Part shown: one piece after another, positions 45,269 through 54,194 of the stretch
How the letters are laid out: each line of letters opens with the position of its first letter
Numbering within the stretch: the first letter of the stretch is position 1
Assembly (NCBI GenBank): GCA_023411795.1
Contig: JAEYOK010000026.1
Span: 1-64,000 of the forward strand
Direction: 5' to 3'
Source: Bacillota bacterium
GTDB taxonomy: Bacteria > Bacillota > Clostridia > DSM-8532
Length of the DNA: 64,000 bases
Translations under genes and position numbers: made by a program
The notes under the pieces: generated by a model
Seen by the model: the letters and a program-made list of their open reading frames with translations, nothing else
The model's database searches: none
What the model was told of the DNA's origin: nothing

Positions 45269-46663
45269 TTAGTTATTCTTGCTTTTAATGTACTCATCTA
45301 TGGCTTTAGCAGCTTTTTTACCTGCACCCATAGCCAAAATTACTGTTGCGGCTCCGGTTACCGCATCGCCACCGGCAAAAACACCTTCCTTGCTTGTTTG
45401 ACCGGTCTCTGAATCTGCCTCAATACAACCCCATTTATTTGTTGCAAGGTCAGGGGTTGTGCTTCTTATCAAAGGATTGGGTGATGTACCTATAGCAATA
45501 ATCACTGTATCAACATCTACTATGTGCTCACTACCGGATTTTGCTACAGGGCGACGTCTGCCTGAAGCATCCGGTTCACCTAATTCCATTTCAACACACT
45601 CAATACCTGTTACCCAGCCTTTATCATCGCCGATTATCTGTGTGGGATTGGTTAGCAGTTTAAAGATGATCCCCTCTTCCTTAGCGTGGTGAACTTCTTC
45701 AAGTCGTGCCGGCATCTCTGCCTCAGAGCGTCTGTAAATAATGTAAACCTTTTCTGCCCCAAGACGTTTAGCGCATCTGGCGGCGTCCATGGCTACATTT
45801 CCTCCGCCTACCACCGCAACGGAATTACTGCGCATTACCGGTGTGTCGGAATCTTCCTTATAGGCCTTCATGAGATTTATACGGGTCAAAAATTCATTGG
45901 CTGAATATACACCGTTTAAGCTTTCACCGCGAATATGCATAAATGCTGGAAGTCCGGCACCTGAACCGACAAAAACGGCTGAATATCCCTCTTCAAATAT
46001 CTCATCAATTGTAAGGACTTTACCGATTACCATATTGGTACGAATTTCAACGCCCTGAGCTAAAAGAGAGTCGATTTCCTTTTGAACCAGGCCTTTTGGC
46101 AGTCTAAATTCGGGAATACCGTATACTAAAACACCGCCTGCCAAGTGAAAAGCTTCAAATATAGTAACATCGTAGCCCGCTTTAACCAGGTCACCGGCAC
46201 AGGATAATCCGGAAGGACCGGAGCCGATGATAGCGACCTTTTTCCCGTTACGAGGGGAAATCTTGTAATTCTTATTAACATTGTTAATAGCCCAATCGGC
46301 AGCGAACCTTTCAAGACGACCGATTGCAACCGATTCACCCTTTATTGCCCTCACGCATTTTTCTTCACATTGGGTCTCCTGAGGACAAACACGCCCACAA
46401 ACAGCGGGAAGACTATTTGTTTCTACAATTTTCTCATAGGCTTCTTCAAATTTACCATCAGCTATCAAGGAAATAAATTCAGGAATCTTAACATTAACAG
46501 GGCATCCGTTCATACATGGCTTATGCTTGCAGTTTAAACAACGCTTTGCTTCTTCAACAGCCATTTCTTCGGTATAGCCCAAAGAAACTTCTTTAAAATT
46601 CCGATTGCGTACCTGTGGATCCTGCTCCGGGATAGCTACTTTTTTGGGTGACATATTAGCCAT
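45269..46663 (-). CDS. nfnB: NADH-dependent ferredoxin:NADP oxidoreductase, subunit B
   Basis: This 464-residue protein is of the glutamate-synthase-small-subunit type. It has N-terminal iron-sulfur ligands (CLNCKHKPCMNGCP and CGRVCPQETQCEEKC), an FAD motif GSGPSGLSCAGD and an NADPH motif GGGNVAMDAAR. With subunit A it bifurcates electrons: NADPH oxidation drives NADH and reduced ferredoxin formation, or the reverse. The ATG at 46663 (MANMSPKK) follows GGAGGGGG and overlaps the nfnA stop by 8 bp; an in-frame upstream start is less likely. Alone it could be mistaken for gltD, but its pairing with nfnA and the absence of gltB in the window argue for NfnB. Confidence 0.9.
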   Translation of the reverse strand: MANMSPKKVAIPEQDPQVRNRNFKEVSLGYTEEMAVEEAKRCLNCKHKPCMNGCPVNVKIPEFISLIADGKFEEAYEKIVETNSLPAVCGRVCPQETQCEEKCVRAIKGESVAIGRLERFAADWAINNVNKNYKISPRNGKKVAIIGSGPSGLSCAGDLVKAGYDVTIFEAFHLAGGVLVYGIPEFRLPKGLVQKEIDSLLAQGVEIRTNMVIGKVLTIDEIFEEGYSAVFVGSGAGLPAFMHIRGESLNGVYSANEFLTRINLMKAYKEDSDTPVMRSNSVAVVGGGNVAMDAARCAKRLGAEKVYIIYRRSEAEMPARLEEVHHAKEEGIIFKLLTNPTQIIGDDKGWVTGIECVEMELGEPDASGRRRPVAKSGSEHIVDVDTVIIAIGTSPNPLIRSTTPDLATNKWGCIEADSETGQTSKEGVFAGGDAVTGAATVILAMGAGKKAAKAIDEYIKSKNN

Positions 46664-47501
46664 TATTAACCCCCTCCATTCTACATACATGACGTTCTGT
46701 GGATACTCTTTCATGATCTTTGTACATAGAAAGGCGTCTCATAAGCTCTGTAAAATCTACCTGGTGGCCATCAAAGTCAGGACCATCAACACAAGCAAAT
46801 TTTGTTTCCCCTCCCACAGTCACGCGACAACCGCCACACATACCTGTTCCATCAATCATAATTGGATTTAAGCTCACGATTGTTTTTATACCGTATGGCT
46901 TTGTGACATCACAGACCACTTTCATCATTATAGGAGGGCCGATAGCGATAACTACGTCATAGGTATTACCTTCATCTAAAAGATTCTTAAGTATATCGGA
47001 TACAAAGCCCTTTGTTCCGTTAGACCCGTCATCAGTTGTGATAATGAGTCTGTCCGATACTGCAGCCATCTCCTTTTCTAATATAACCATGTCTTTGTTT
47101 CTAAAGCCGGCTATTACATCCACAGAGACACCCATGCTATGCAATTTTTTCGCTTGTGGATAAGCTATTGCTGTTCCCAGACCGCCACCAATTACGGCAG
47201 CTTTTCTGACTCCATCGAAATGTGAGGCAATGCCCAATGGCCCCACAAAATCAACCAGTTCATCGCCCTCATTCATCAATCCGAGAAGTTTAGTCGAGGC
47301 ACCTACCTCTTGGAATATTATTGTTACAGTCCCCTTTTCTCTGTCATAATCTGCTATTGTGAACGGTATACGTTCCCCTTCTTTTTCCACACGTAAAATA
47401 ATAAACTGCCCCGGTTCTGCTTTACGGGCGACATAGGGAGCTTCTATCTCAAGGAGTTTTACTTGGGAATTCAGTGTTTCTTTTTTGATTATGCGGTACA
47501 T
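46656..47501 (-). CDS. nfnA: NADH-dependent ferredoxin:NADP oxidoreductase, subunit A
   Basis: This 281-residue flavoprotein of the ferredoxin-NADP reductase superfamily has a FAD-binding barrel (PGQFIILRV, PFTIADYD), a nucleotide domain (IGGGLGTAIAYPQAKKL) and a C-terminal [2Fe-2S] loop (CGGCRVTVGGETKFACVDGP). Also known as sulfide dehydrogenase beta-type or GltA-partner subunit. It is the first gene of the nfnA-nfnB pair. AGGAAAT precedes the ATG. Together with the adjacent gdhA it links fermentation redox balance to NADPH for glutamate synthesis. Confidence 0.92.
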   Translation of the reverse strand: MYRIIKKETLNSQVKLLEIEAPYVARKAEPGQFIILRVEKEGERIPFTIADYDREKGTVTIIFQEVGASTKLLGLMNEGDELVDFVGPLGIASHFDGVRKAAVIGGGLGTAIAYPQAKKLHSMGVSVDVIAGFRNKDMVILEKEMAAVSDRLIITTDDGSNGTKGFVSDILKNLLDEGNTYDVVIAIGPPIMMKVVCDVTKPYGIKTIVSLNPIMIDGTGMCGGCRVTVGGETKFACVDGPDFDGHQVDFTELMRRLSMYKDHERVSTERHVCRMEGVNNG

Positions 47502-47685
47502 TTAAACATTTCCTTTCTGATTTTTTTGATTAATATACTTAAGTTTGGAATATACCCAATCTTATTGTTAAAAAAGAGCATAGTTATACAATCACTCATG
47601 ATTGCATACAGTTTTATTCTATAAGAATAAGAGAGTATCTTCAATAAAAAAATTTGCCATTGGGCTTTATTGCTTAATCATACAA

Positions 47686-47713
47686 AAAGGCCGGTGTTTT
47701 ATCACCGGCCTCT
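47686..47713 (-). terminator. Intrinsic terminator of the Asp-rich lipoprotein gene
   Basis: On the minus strand GGCCGGTG pairs with CACCGGCC around a TAAAA-type loop, then CTTTTTGT. It lies 13 bp after the stop codon. The rest of the 47502-47725 gap shows nothing clear. Confidence 0.93.
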
Positions 47714-47725
47714 GTATAAAACTAT

Positions 47726-48691
47726 TTATTCATCAATTGGATCAAGAGTCATAGTATAGCGAACTACCTCAACATTATCTCTGGTGTCCTTATAACCATA
47801 TATGTAGAAATAATAACCGTTGGACGAGCCGGAAATATTAAAGTCGTCTGTGGAGCTACTCTTTGATTTATCTTGTACATTTTTAAGGTTATCATCATAG
47901 AATTTTACTACTTCTTTGATGTCCTTGTCTGTATAGATTGTTAAATCATAAGAAACTAGACCACTATTTTCTGATTCTGAGGCATCATAAATAACCCCTC
48001 CATCAATAATGGGAAAATCGCTCTTTGGATAATTATCCGGGTATTCTCCATTATCAAGAGATTTTAATACGCTGCTGGAAGAAGGTATTTCAGTAAGAAT
48101 TATTGTAGATTGCGCCAGATCCCCTTCATTCTGAGTTGGTATTATGGTTATCTCGAATTTGTATCCTGCAAGCTCACCCGTATAGATGTTGGCATAATCT
48201 GATTTTATATCATCATAGTCTTTGGCATCTACTAAAAGGTCTTCGTAGTAATCGACAATAGCATCAAATTCTTCAGCATAAACTACGGCAACTGAAAATA
48301 CGTTATAACCATTCTTTTCTTCCTTTAGGCCCATCCAAACACGCCCATCCTTGTATAAAGGATATTCGTCTTTGGGATACCCTTTGGGAAGGTCTACTTC
48401 GGGGTAATTTGCAAAAATGTCATTCTTACTGCCAGTCTTTTTATCATCTTCCTCACTGTCGGAGTCCTTGTCCTCGTCATCATCTTTGCTGTCAGTGTCC
48501 TTGTCATCATCTTTGTCTTTATCTTTAGAGTCTTTTCCCTTGTTGTCTTTGTCGTCATCATCATCGTCATCTCGCGAACTGTACGAGGAATCGTCATCAT
48601 CGTCATTATCGACGTCTCTACCTCCACAGGCAGTAAAACTGAATACCAGACAGAATATCAGCAGTAAGCTTAAGAATTTCTTGAAATTCAT
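47726..48691 (-). CDS. Asp-rich lipoprotein with duplicated C-terminal domain
   Basis: The ATG at 48691 follows AAAGGAGG by 7 bp. The 321-residue protein has a lipoprotein signal peptide (FSFTAC, Cys22), then about 60 residues made almost only of Asp, Lys, Ser and Glu (about 26-88). Two tandem domains follow (about 88-205 and 210-321), each with a YPK-(D/S)-(E/D)-(Y/F)-P start, a VDYYEDLL or VKFYDDNL helix and a GYxFxI strand. I do not recognise the domain. The acidic linker would be unfolded, calcium-binding or a spacer through the cell wall. Lipid anchoring outside the membrane is expected. Confidence 0.75.
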   Translation of the reverse strand: MNFKKFLSLLLIFCLVFSFTACGGRDVDNDDDDDSSYSSRDDDDDDDKDNKGKDSKDKDKDDDKDTDSKDDDEDKDSDSEEDDKKTGSKNDIFANYPEVDLPKGYPKDEYPLYKDGRVWMGLKEEKNGYNVFSVAVVYAEEFDAIVDYYEDLLVDAKDYDDIKSDYANIYTGELAGYKFEITIIPTQNEGDLAQSTIILTEIPSSSSVLKSLDNGEYPDNYPKSDFPIIDGGVIYDASESENSGLVSYDLTIYTDKDIKEVVKFYDDNLKNVQDKSKSSSTDDFNISGSSNGYYFYIYGYKDTRDNVEVVRYTMTLDPIDE

Positions 48692-48820
48692 GGTTATTCC
48701 TCCTTTAATAATCATGTGTCGTAATATGTATCTTTATATTGGCACTACAAAAAACGGTTGTATAAGCCATATTTTAATATGTACTGTTTGGTGCAATTAT
48801 ACTTTTATTTCTCCATATTG

Positions 48821-48846
48821 TAATCACCCCGAGGGTGATTTTACGA
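48821..48846. repeat. Small palindrome in the gap before spoVB
   Basis: GTAATCACC and GGGTGATTTTAC form an inverted repeat around a CCGA centre. It lies between the divergent lipoprotein and spoVB genes. It could be a small hairpin or operator. The remaining gap 48692-49023 is AT-rich, with no gene that I can support. Confidence 0.4.
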
Positions 48847-49023
48847 ATAATCATTAGCTAATGTCGCTTTTTGTAAAATTAATCAGTGTTGCATAATGTT
48901 TATTACAATAGTAAAAATAATTATTTTAGTACAAAATGTTTTTTTATGTATTAATAATATCAATCATAATAGATTGTCATTTCACATAGTATTGAGAGTC
49001 AGTTACTAAAAGCGGAGGTATTA

Positions 49024-50574
49024 ATGGCTCGCCGTTCATTAAAGTACAATACAGCCATTCTTACGGTGACAGGATTTGTTGTCAAAGCAATAGGGTTTGT
49101 TTATCGTGTCTTAATCGCCAATGGTATCGGAACAGAGGGTTTAGGGCTGTATCAACTAATGACACCCATATACTCACTTTTAGTACTTGTTCTTTCAGCG
49201 GGCATTTCAATAGCCGTATCTCGCTTTGTTGCTGAGGAAACTTCAAAAGGACTAAGTCGAATAGGGATCAAAATAACATCTATATCTGCAGGGATTGTTC
49301 TTGCTGTCGGAATCGTGGTATCCGGAATCTTGTTACTTAACCTTGATGCTTTGGTATTAGGGACTACAGGAGATATACGAACAAAGCAGTCACTTTTTTG
49401 GATATTGGTTTTCGTACCTCCCATCGCAGCTATATCAGCCTATAAGGGCTATTTTTACGGCAGGCAGGAAATGATACCAAACTCTATCGGGCAGATAATG
49501 GAGCAAATAACCAAGCTTGTTTTTGTGATTCTCATGATGGACTCTTTTAGAGGAAAAGGTGTAGAAAGTATGTGCTTGCTGGCGGTATTGGCTATGCTTA
49601 TCGGAGAGTGTGCAAATGTATTAGTTGTGTATGTCTTTTTCCTTTTTTCTAAGAAAAAGTGGCCTAATGAGGTTAGGAGCAATGTTAAAAATAGTAAGGA
49701 ATCTTTAATTAAGAAGATAATAAAAACTGCATTACCCATATCGGCAAACCGCCTTATATTATCGCTGTTAGGAACTGTGGAGAGCTTGTTAATACCACAA
49801 AGACTTGTACTCTCGGGGCTTACATTTCAGGAAAGCTTAAAGTCTTTTGGTAGATTAACGGGTATGGCTTCACCCCTTGTTTTTTTCCCCTCAATGCTCC
49901 CAATGTCATTAGCTACAGCACTTGTTCCGGCCATAGCGGGAGCTGTAGCGGGCAAGCAATATAGAATTGCCAACAGACAGATAGCTCAATCCATAAGACT
50001 GACTATCATTATGGGTCTTATCTTTACATCTTTTTTTGCTTCATGCAGTAATGAGCTGGCTGAGCTGGTATACCCGGGAAATGATGTAGGTGCAATTTTA
50101 AAGCTTCTCTCTTTCACAGGGGTTTTTCTCTATCTTCAGCATACCATGTTAGGAATATTAAACGGGTTGGCAAGAGAATCAGCTATACTTCTAAATACTC
50201 TTTTAGGCAGCATTATTAGAATTGTCGGGATATGGTTTTTGATGCCGTTATGGGGTGTGGATGCCTATATTTATTCTGTAATTGCGGGGAGCCTCATAAC
50301 CATAGCATTCAATTTCAGAGAAATTTCAAAAGTTACCGGTATTTCAATAGAAGTAGGGGAATGGATGCTGAAACCCATATCGGCTACTCTTGTTGGCGTA
50401 ATTTTCACAATTGTCCTTAAGTATCTTTTAACTTACATTAATATACCCGTTAAAGTATATCAGGTACTGGTAGTATTGATAGCATTCTTAACACTTACTA
50501 TAGCATTTATAGTAACAGGTATTATTAAAAAAGATGATCTCAAGCGTTGGATATTGAGGAACTCCACTTCGTAA
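49024..50574 (+). CDS. spoVB: SpoVB-type polysaccharide/lipid flippase
   Basis: This 516-residue MOP-superfamily membrane protein has about 14 hydrophobic segments. The N-terminal SLKYNTAILTVTGFVVKAIG and GTEGLGLYQLMTPIY match SpoVB/YtgP proteins. SpoVB is needed for spore cortex formation and likely flips a lipid-linked peptidoglycan precursor; paralogues such as YkvU or MurJ-like YtgP are alternatives. GCGGAGG precedes the ATG. It is transcribed divergently from the lipoprotein gene. Confidence 0.85.
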   Translation: MARRSLKYNTAILTVTGFVVKAIGFVYRVLIANGIGTEGLGLYQLMTPIYSLLVLVLSAGISIAVSRFVAEETSKGLSRIGIKITSISAGIVLAVGIVVSGILLLNLDALVLGTTGDIRTKQSLFWILVFVPPIAAISAYKGYFYGRQEMIPNSIGQIMEQITKLVFVILMMDSFRGKGVESMCLLAVLAMLIGECANVLVVYVFFLFSKKKWPNEVRSNVKNSKESLIKKIIKTALPISANRLILSLLGTVESLLIPQRLVLSGLTFQESLKSFGRLTGMASPLVFFPSMLPMSLATALVPAIAGAVAGKQYRIANRQIAQSIRLTIIMGLIFTSFFASCSNELAELVYPGNDVGAILKLLSFTGVFLYLQHTMLGILNGLARESAILLNTLLGSIIRIVGIWFLMPLWGVDAYIYSVIAGSLITIAFNFREISKVTGISIEVGEWMLKPISATLVGVIFTIVLKYLLTYINIPVKVYQVLVVLIAFLTLTIAFIVTGIIKKDDLKRWILRNSTS

Positions 50575-50721
50575 CAGATATCCAAATACAATCATATATA
50601 ATGGTTAATTCACTGCTTTTAATGCAAGCAAAGAATAAAAAATGAAAAGTGAAGAAAAATAATAAAAGCGGAAGCTTTTTAAAGGAAAAGGGAGGGAGAA
50701 GCGAAAAATTGGATAACAATA

Positions 50722-50738
50722 GGTCAAAGAAAGTCAAA
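50722..50738 (+). promoter_or_regulatory. CtsR box 1 upstream of hsp20
   Basis: GGTCAAAGAAAGTCAAA is a full match to the CtsR operator (two GTCAAA half-sites in direct repeat). It lies just upstream of a TATAAT -10 element at 50750-50755. Confidence 0.9.
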
Positions 50739-50749
50739 ATCAAACTTGA

Positions 50750-50755
50750 TATAAT
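50750..50755 (+). promoter_or_regulatory. -10 element of the hsp20 promoter
   Basis: TATAAT is placed between the two CtsR boxes; the -35 region would overlap box 1. Repressor bound at both boxes would block initiation and early elongation. Confidence 0.6.
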
Positions 50756-50782
50756 ACGGGGAAATATGTAAAATGTAACTAA

Positions 50783-50799
50783 GGTCAAAGAAAGTCAAA
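50783..50799 (+). promoter_or_regulatory. CtsR box 2 upstream of hsp20
   Basis: This is a second exact copy of the 17-base CtsR operator, 61 bp downstream of box 1 and 35 bp before the hsp20 start. Confidence 0.9.
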
Positions 50800-50833
50800 A
50801 GCAAACACGTAAAATATTTATGGAGGCGATTTT

Positions 50834-51283
50834 ATGTTTAGTATGATTCCTTATTCAAGAAAAAACGGTAACGTGACCAGAAAAGATGATTGGTTCGGTA
50901 TTGACAGATTTTTTGATGACTTTTTCAAGGATCCCTTCTTTGCAAGAGTATCTTCGATGACGACTCCTATACGTGCCGATGTAAAAGAAACAGATAATGA
51001 GTATATTGTTGAGGCTGAAATGCCCGGAGTGAACAAAGAAGACATAATAATTGACTTAAATAATGAAATGTTAACAATTGGTGTAGACGTTAAACAGGAA
51101 AAGGACGAAAAGGATGACGGCTATATTTACAGAGAACGCCGCAGCGGTTCCTACAGACGAAGCTTTTCAGTACCCAACATTAATAATGAAGATGTGAAAG
51201 CTTCATATAAGGACGGTCTGTTGACCATTACCTTACCTAAAGCAGAACCGGATAAAAGAACCAGGAAAATTGAAATAGAATAG
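50834..51283 (+). CDS. Small heat shock protein, Hsp20/alpha-crystallin family
   Basis: This 149-residue chaperone has an N-terminal region with DRFFDDFFKDPFF, then an alpha-crystallin domain (about residues 45-140) containing VEAEMPGVNKEDI and the conserved KDGLLTITLPK, and a short basic C-terminal tail. It holds unfolded proteins during heat or solvent stress. GGAGGCG precedes the ATG. Two CtsR boxes place it in the class III heat-shock regulon; ctsR itself is not in the window. Two hairpins follow the gene. Confidence 0.95.
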   Translation: MFSMIPYSRKNGNVTRKDDWFGIDRFFDDFFKDPFFARVSSMTTPIRADVKETDNEYIVEAEMPGVNKEDIIIDLNNEMLTIGVDVKQEKDEKDDGYIYRERRSGSYRRSFSVPNINNEDVKASYKDGLLTITLPKAEPDKRTRKIEIE

Positions 51284-51317
51284 CCCGCAGGCCTAGTTTC
51301 TTCCTTCCTTCTTACTA

Positions 51318-51382
51318 TGAAAGGGGGGGACACGGCTCCCTTTCATTTCATCAGCCATGGAATTTCTCCATGGCTGTTTTAT
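51318..51382 (+). terminator. Two hairpins ending the hsp20 transcript
   Basis: ATGAAAGGG and CCCTTTCAT (51318-51347) form a first hairpin. CAGCCATGG and CCATGGCTG (51352-51376), followed by TTTTATTG, form a proper intrinsic terminator. Confidence 0.85.
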
Positions 51383-51421
51383 TGTATGTTTTATTCCCGG
51401 TGAGTTCCTATATGTTTTATG

Positions 51422-51450
51422 TTGACTCAAATAAGGTATAATTGTAGTAT
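51422..51450 (+). promoter_or_regulatory. Promoter of the PHP-prfA genes
   Basis: TTGACT (51422-51427) and TAGTAT (51445-51450) are separated by 17 bp, 40 bp before the PHP gene start. A TATAAT at 51437-51442 is closer to consensus but would leave only 9 bp from the -35 element. Confidence 0.5.
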
Positions 51451-51490
51451 TATGTGTGAACATAAGTTACTAGAATAGAGGATGGGTTTA

Positions 51491-52210
51491 ATGAAACTTA
51501 TAGCGGACTGTCATTTTCACACTATCAGCAGTGGGCATGCATACAGCACTATTGATGAGTATGCCAGAGAGGCTTCAGAAAAAGGATTAAAATTAATCGG
51601 CTTAACCGACCATGGCCCTAAAATGCCCGGAGGACCTCATATATATCATTTTCATAATTTAAAGGTTATACCTAATATTATGTATGGTGTAGAAATATAT
51701 AAAGGTATTGAAGCAAACATCATTGATTTTGACGGTTCAACTGATACGGCGGACACAAATTTGGAAGAGCTGGATATAGTTATCTCAAGCTTTCACGGTC
51801 CTTGCCTAAGAGCGTCAACAAAAAAGGATAACACCCTTGCTGTCATTAAAAGCATGGAGAATAAATATGTCAATATAATTGGGCATCCTGACGATTCGAG
51901 AATAGCCATGGATTATCCTGAGTTGGTGAAGGCCGCCTCGGAATACGGGGTTCTTATTGAAGTAAATAATTCATCATTAAGACCAACATCTTTTAGACTA
52001 AACGCTAAAGAAAATTATATGACGCTGTTGGAAGAATGTTGCAAGAACAAAGTACACATTATAATAAATAGTGATGCACATATTCATACAGACATCGGAA
52101 ATAGCGCCGAGGCTTTGAGCGTTATAGAGGAAGCCGGCTTTCCTAGAGAATTAATTGCCAATTCAGATCTGGAAAAATTAAAGCAAAGGCTAAGTTTGAG
52201 GAGAAGGTAA
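51491..52210 (+). CDS. PHP-domain phosphohydrolase (YcdX-like)
   Basis: This 239-residue metal-dependent phosphatase has PHP motifs DCHFHTISSGHAYSTI, GLTDHGP, EVNNSSL and NSDAHIHTDIG. ATG 51491 is preferred over ATG 51482 since AGAGG lies 9 bp upstream and relatives start at this Met. YcdX-type proteins bind three zinc ions; their physiological substrate is uncertain. It lies 6 bp before prfA, so the two are co-transcribed. Confidence 0.88.
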   Translation: MKLIADCHFHTISSGHAYSTIDEYAREASEKGLKLIGLTDHGPKMPGGPHIYHFHNLKVIPNIMYGVEIYKGIEANIIDFDGSTDTADTNLEELDIVISSFHGPCLRASTKKDNTLAVIKSMENKYVNIIGHPDDSRIAMDYPELVKAASEYGVLIEVNNSSLRPTSFRLNAKENYMTLLEECCKNKVHIIINSDAHIHTDIGNSAEALSVIEEAGFPRELIANSDLEKLKQRLSLRRR

Positions 52211-52216
52211 AATAAC

Positions 52217-53293
52217 ATGTTTGAGAAACTGGAATCCATAGAGAATCGCTATGAAGAATTGAATATGAGATTGGCCGACCCCGGAGTATTGAATAATCAG
52301 GAGCTATACCTGAAGCTCATGAAGGAGCATACTGAACTGTCTGAAATCGTTGAGAAATTCAGGGAGCATAAATCGTTCATAAAAGCTTTAGAAGATGCTC
52401 GCCTTATGCTTCAGGACAAACCGGATAAGGATCTTGAAGAGATGATAGAGCTAGAGATTCTTGACGCTGAAAAGGGGATTGAACACACCGAAAAAGAATT
52501 AAAAATTCTTTTAATGCCCAAGGACCCTAATGATGATAAGGATGTCATTATTGAGATTCGCGGAGGTGCCGGAGGAGACGAAGCTGCTCTTTTTGCGGCT
52601 GTACTTTTCCGTATGTATACCCACTACGCTGAAAGTAAAGGCTGGGTAACGAGCATAATTGATTCGAGCCCCACAGAAATCGGCGGATTTAAGGAAATAG
52701 TTTTCGAGATAGAAGGAAAGGGAGCTTATAGCCGGTTAAAGTTTGAAAGCGGTGTCCATCGTGTGCAACGTGTTCCTACAACCGAATCAAGCGGAAGGAT
52801 ACATACATCCACAGCGACCGTAGCGGTTTTACCAGAGGCTGAGGATGTGGGAGATGTTGAGATTAATCCTAACGATATAGAAATAGACACATACAGAGCA
52901 TCAGGAGCCGGAGGTCAGCACATTAACAAGACCTCATCGGCCATTCGTATTACCCATATCCCTTCAGGAATTGTAGTAACCTGTCAAGATCAGCGCTCAC
53001 AGCATAAGAACAAGGACAAAGCTATGAGAGTTTTAAAGGCCAAGCTTTTTGAGATAGAAAGAACTAAGCATGAATCAGAATTAGCTGAGAACCGGAAGAG
53101 CCAGGTAGGTACGGGGGACAGAAGCGAGAGAATAAGGACCTACAATTTTCCACAGAGAAGGGTTACAGATCACCGTATTGGGTTTACACTATATCAGATT
53201 GATCAGTTTATTAACGGAGATATGGATGAATTGATTGATGCTCTTATTACCACAGATCAGGCAGATAAATTAAGCGGTAGCGATGAGGATTAA
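52217..53293 (+). CDS. prfA: Peptide chain release factor 1
   Basis: This 358-residue RF1 ends translation at UAA and UAG. The GGQ motif lies in RASGAGGQHINKTSSAIRITH, and the stop-codon recognition region contains PTTESSGRIHTST. RF1 rather than RF2 is indicated by full length without the RF2 frameshift site and by the PxT-type recognition loop (VPTTE). The ribosome site overlaps the end of the PHP gene (GGAGAAGGTAA). The usual partner prmC is not adjacent. Confidence 0.95.
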   Translation: MFEKLESIENRYEELNMRLADPGVLNNQELYLKLMKEHTELSEIVEKFREHKSFIKALEDARLMLQDKPDKDLEEMIELEILDAEKGIEHTEKELKILLMPKDPNDDKDVIIEIRGGAGGDEAALFAAVLFRMYTHYAESKGWVTSIIDSSPTEIGGFKEIVFEIEGKGAYSRLKFESGVHRVQRVPTTESSGRIHTSTATVAVLPEAEDVGDVEINPNDIEIDTYRASGAGGQHINKTSSAIRITHIPSGIVVTCQDQRSQHKNKDKAMRVLKAKLFEIERTKHESELAENRKSQVGTGDRSERIRTYNFPQRRVTDHRIGFTLYQIDQFINGDMDELIDALITTDQADKLSGSDED

Positions 53294-53322
53294 TTAGTGT
53301 TGATTTTATGGGGGTTATAGCT

Positions 53323-54132
53323 ATGAAATATGATGTTTTAGCAGCGATAGGGCTTTCCTTGTTTGCAGGTCTTTCAACAGGGATAGGCGGATTATGTTTA
53401 TATCTTTTTAAGAAGATTAATACAAAGATACTTTCAATTGCTTTGGGATTTTCTGCTGGGGTAATGATATATGTTTCTTTTGTAGAAATTCTTCCTCAGG
53501 CTACGAAATATTTGGGGCAGGCTTATGGGGCAAAAAAGGGTGACTGGGTAACTTTTATAGCATTTTTTGCAGGAATGTTTTTGATTGCTATTATTGATAA
53601 GCTGGTTCCTGAAAAGGATAATCCCCATGAACCTCAAAAAATTGAGCGACTTGATGTATGCGGCATGGGACAGGATTCACAAAAGCTCATAAAGACCGGT
53701 AAGCTGGCAGCATTAGCCATTACTATACATAACTTCCCTGAAGGACTTGCTACATTTGTTTCGGGTATGAACGGGTTATCCTTGGGATTGGCCATAGCAG
53801 TAGCTGTTGCAATACATAATATTCCGGAAGGAATTTCTGTTGCATTGCCTATTTATTGTGCCACCGGAGATAAGAAGAAAGCTTTCTTATCGTCACTTGT
53901 ATCAGGGTTTGCCGAGCCTGTTGGAGCTATAATTGCCTATTTGGTTCTTGCCCCGTTTTTGAACGATGTTTTATTTGGCATAATATATGCATCTATAGCC
54001 GGTATTATGGTTTTTATATCACTGGACGAGCTCTTGCCATCGGCAAGAGAATATGGGGAGCATCATCTTTCCATATTCGGGTTGATCGCCGGAATGATTG
54101 TTATGGGTTTGAGCTTACTTTTACTTAAATAA
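53323..54132 (+). CDS. ZIP-family metal transporter
   Basis: This 269-residue protein has eight predicted membrane segments and the metal-path motifs HNFPEGLATF and HNIPEGISVALP in helices 4 and 5. A His-containing loop of moderate length lies between helices 3 and 4. It imports zinc or iron like ZupT. ATG 53323 is chosen because GGGGG lies 8 bp upstream; an in-frame ATG at 53308 overlaps that site. It probably shares the prfA transcript. Confidence 0.92.
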   Translation: MKYDVLAAIGLSLFAGLSTGIGGLCLYLFKKINTKILSIALGFSAGVMIYVSFVEILPQATKYLGQAYGAKKGDWVTFIAFFAGMFLIAIIDKLVPEKDNPHEPQKIERLDVCGMGQDSQKLIKTGKLAALAITIHNFPEGLATFVSGMNGLSLGLAIAVAVAIHNIPEGISVALPIYCATGDKKKAFLSSLVSGFAEPVGAIIAYLVLAPFLNDVLFGIIYASIAGIMVFISLDELLPSAREYGEHHLSIFGLIAGMIVMGLSLLLLK

Positions 54133-54135
54133 TAT

Positions 54136-54188
54136 ATGGGGACCTTCCACAGCAAGGTTTAACATAAAAAGCGGTGGAATGTCCCCAT
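54136..54188. repeat. Inverted repeat of the GGGAC/GTCCC type (copy 1)
   Basis: ATGGGGACCTTCCAC pairs imperfectly with GTGGAATGTCCCCAT around a loop of about 23 bases. It lies between the convergent ZIP and DUF3298 genes and may also end both transcripts. Its GGGGAC core resembles the elements at 55432, 56079 and 61388. Confidence 0.65.
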
Positions 54189-54194
54189 TTGTTT

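Noticed and set aside
45269..46663. Glutamate synthase small subunit gltD
   Set aside because: The sequence type is shared, but it overlaps nfnA, and no large GOGAT subunit is present in the window; NfnB is the better call.
48417..48857. Ser-rich open frame on the plus strand opposite the lipoprotein
   Set aside because: It is the reverse of the Asp/Ser/Lys-coding tract; there is no ribosome site and the composition is an artefact of GAT/GAC repeats.
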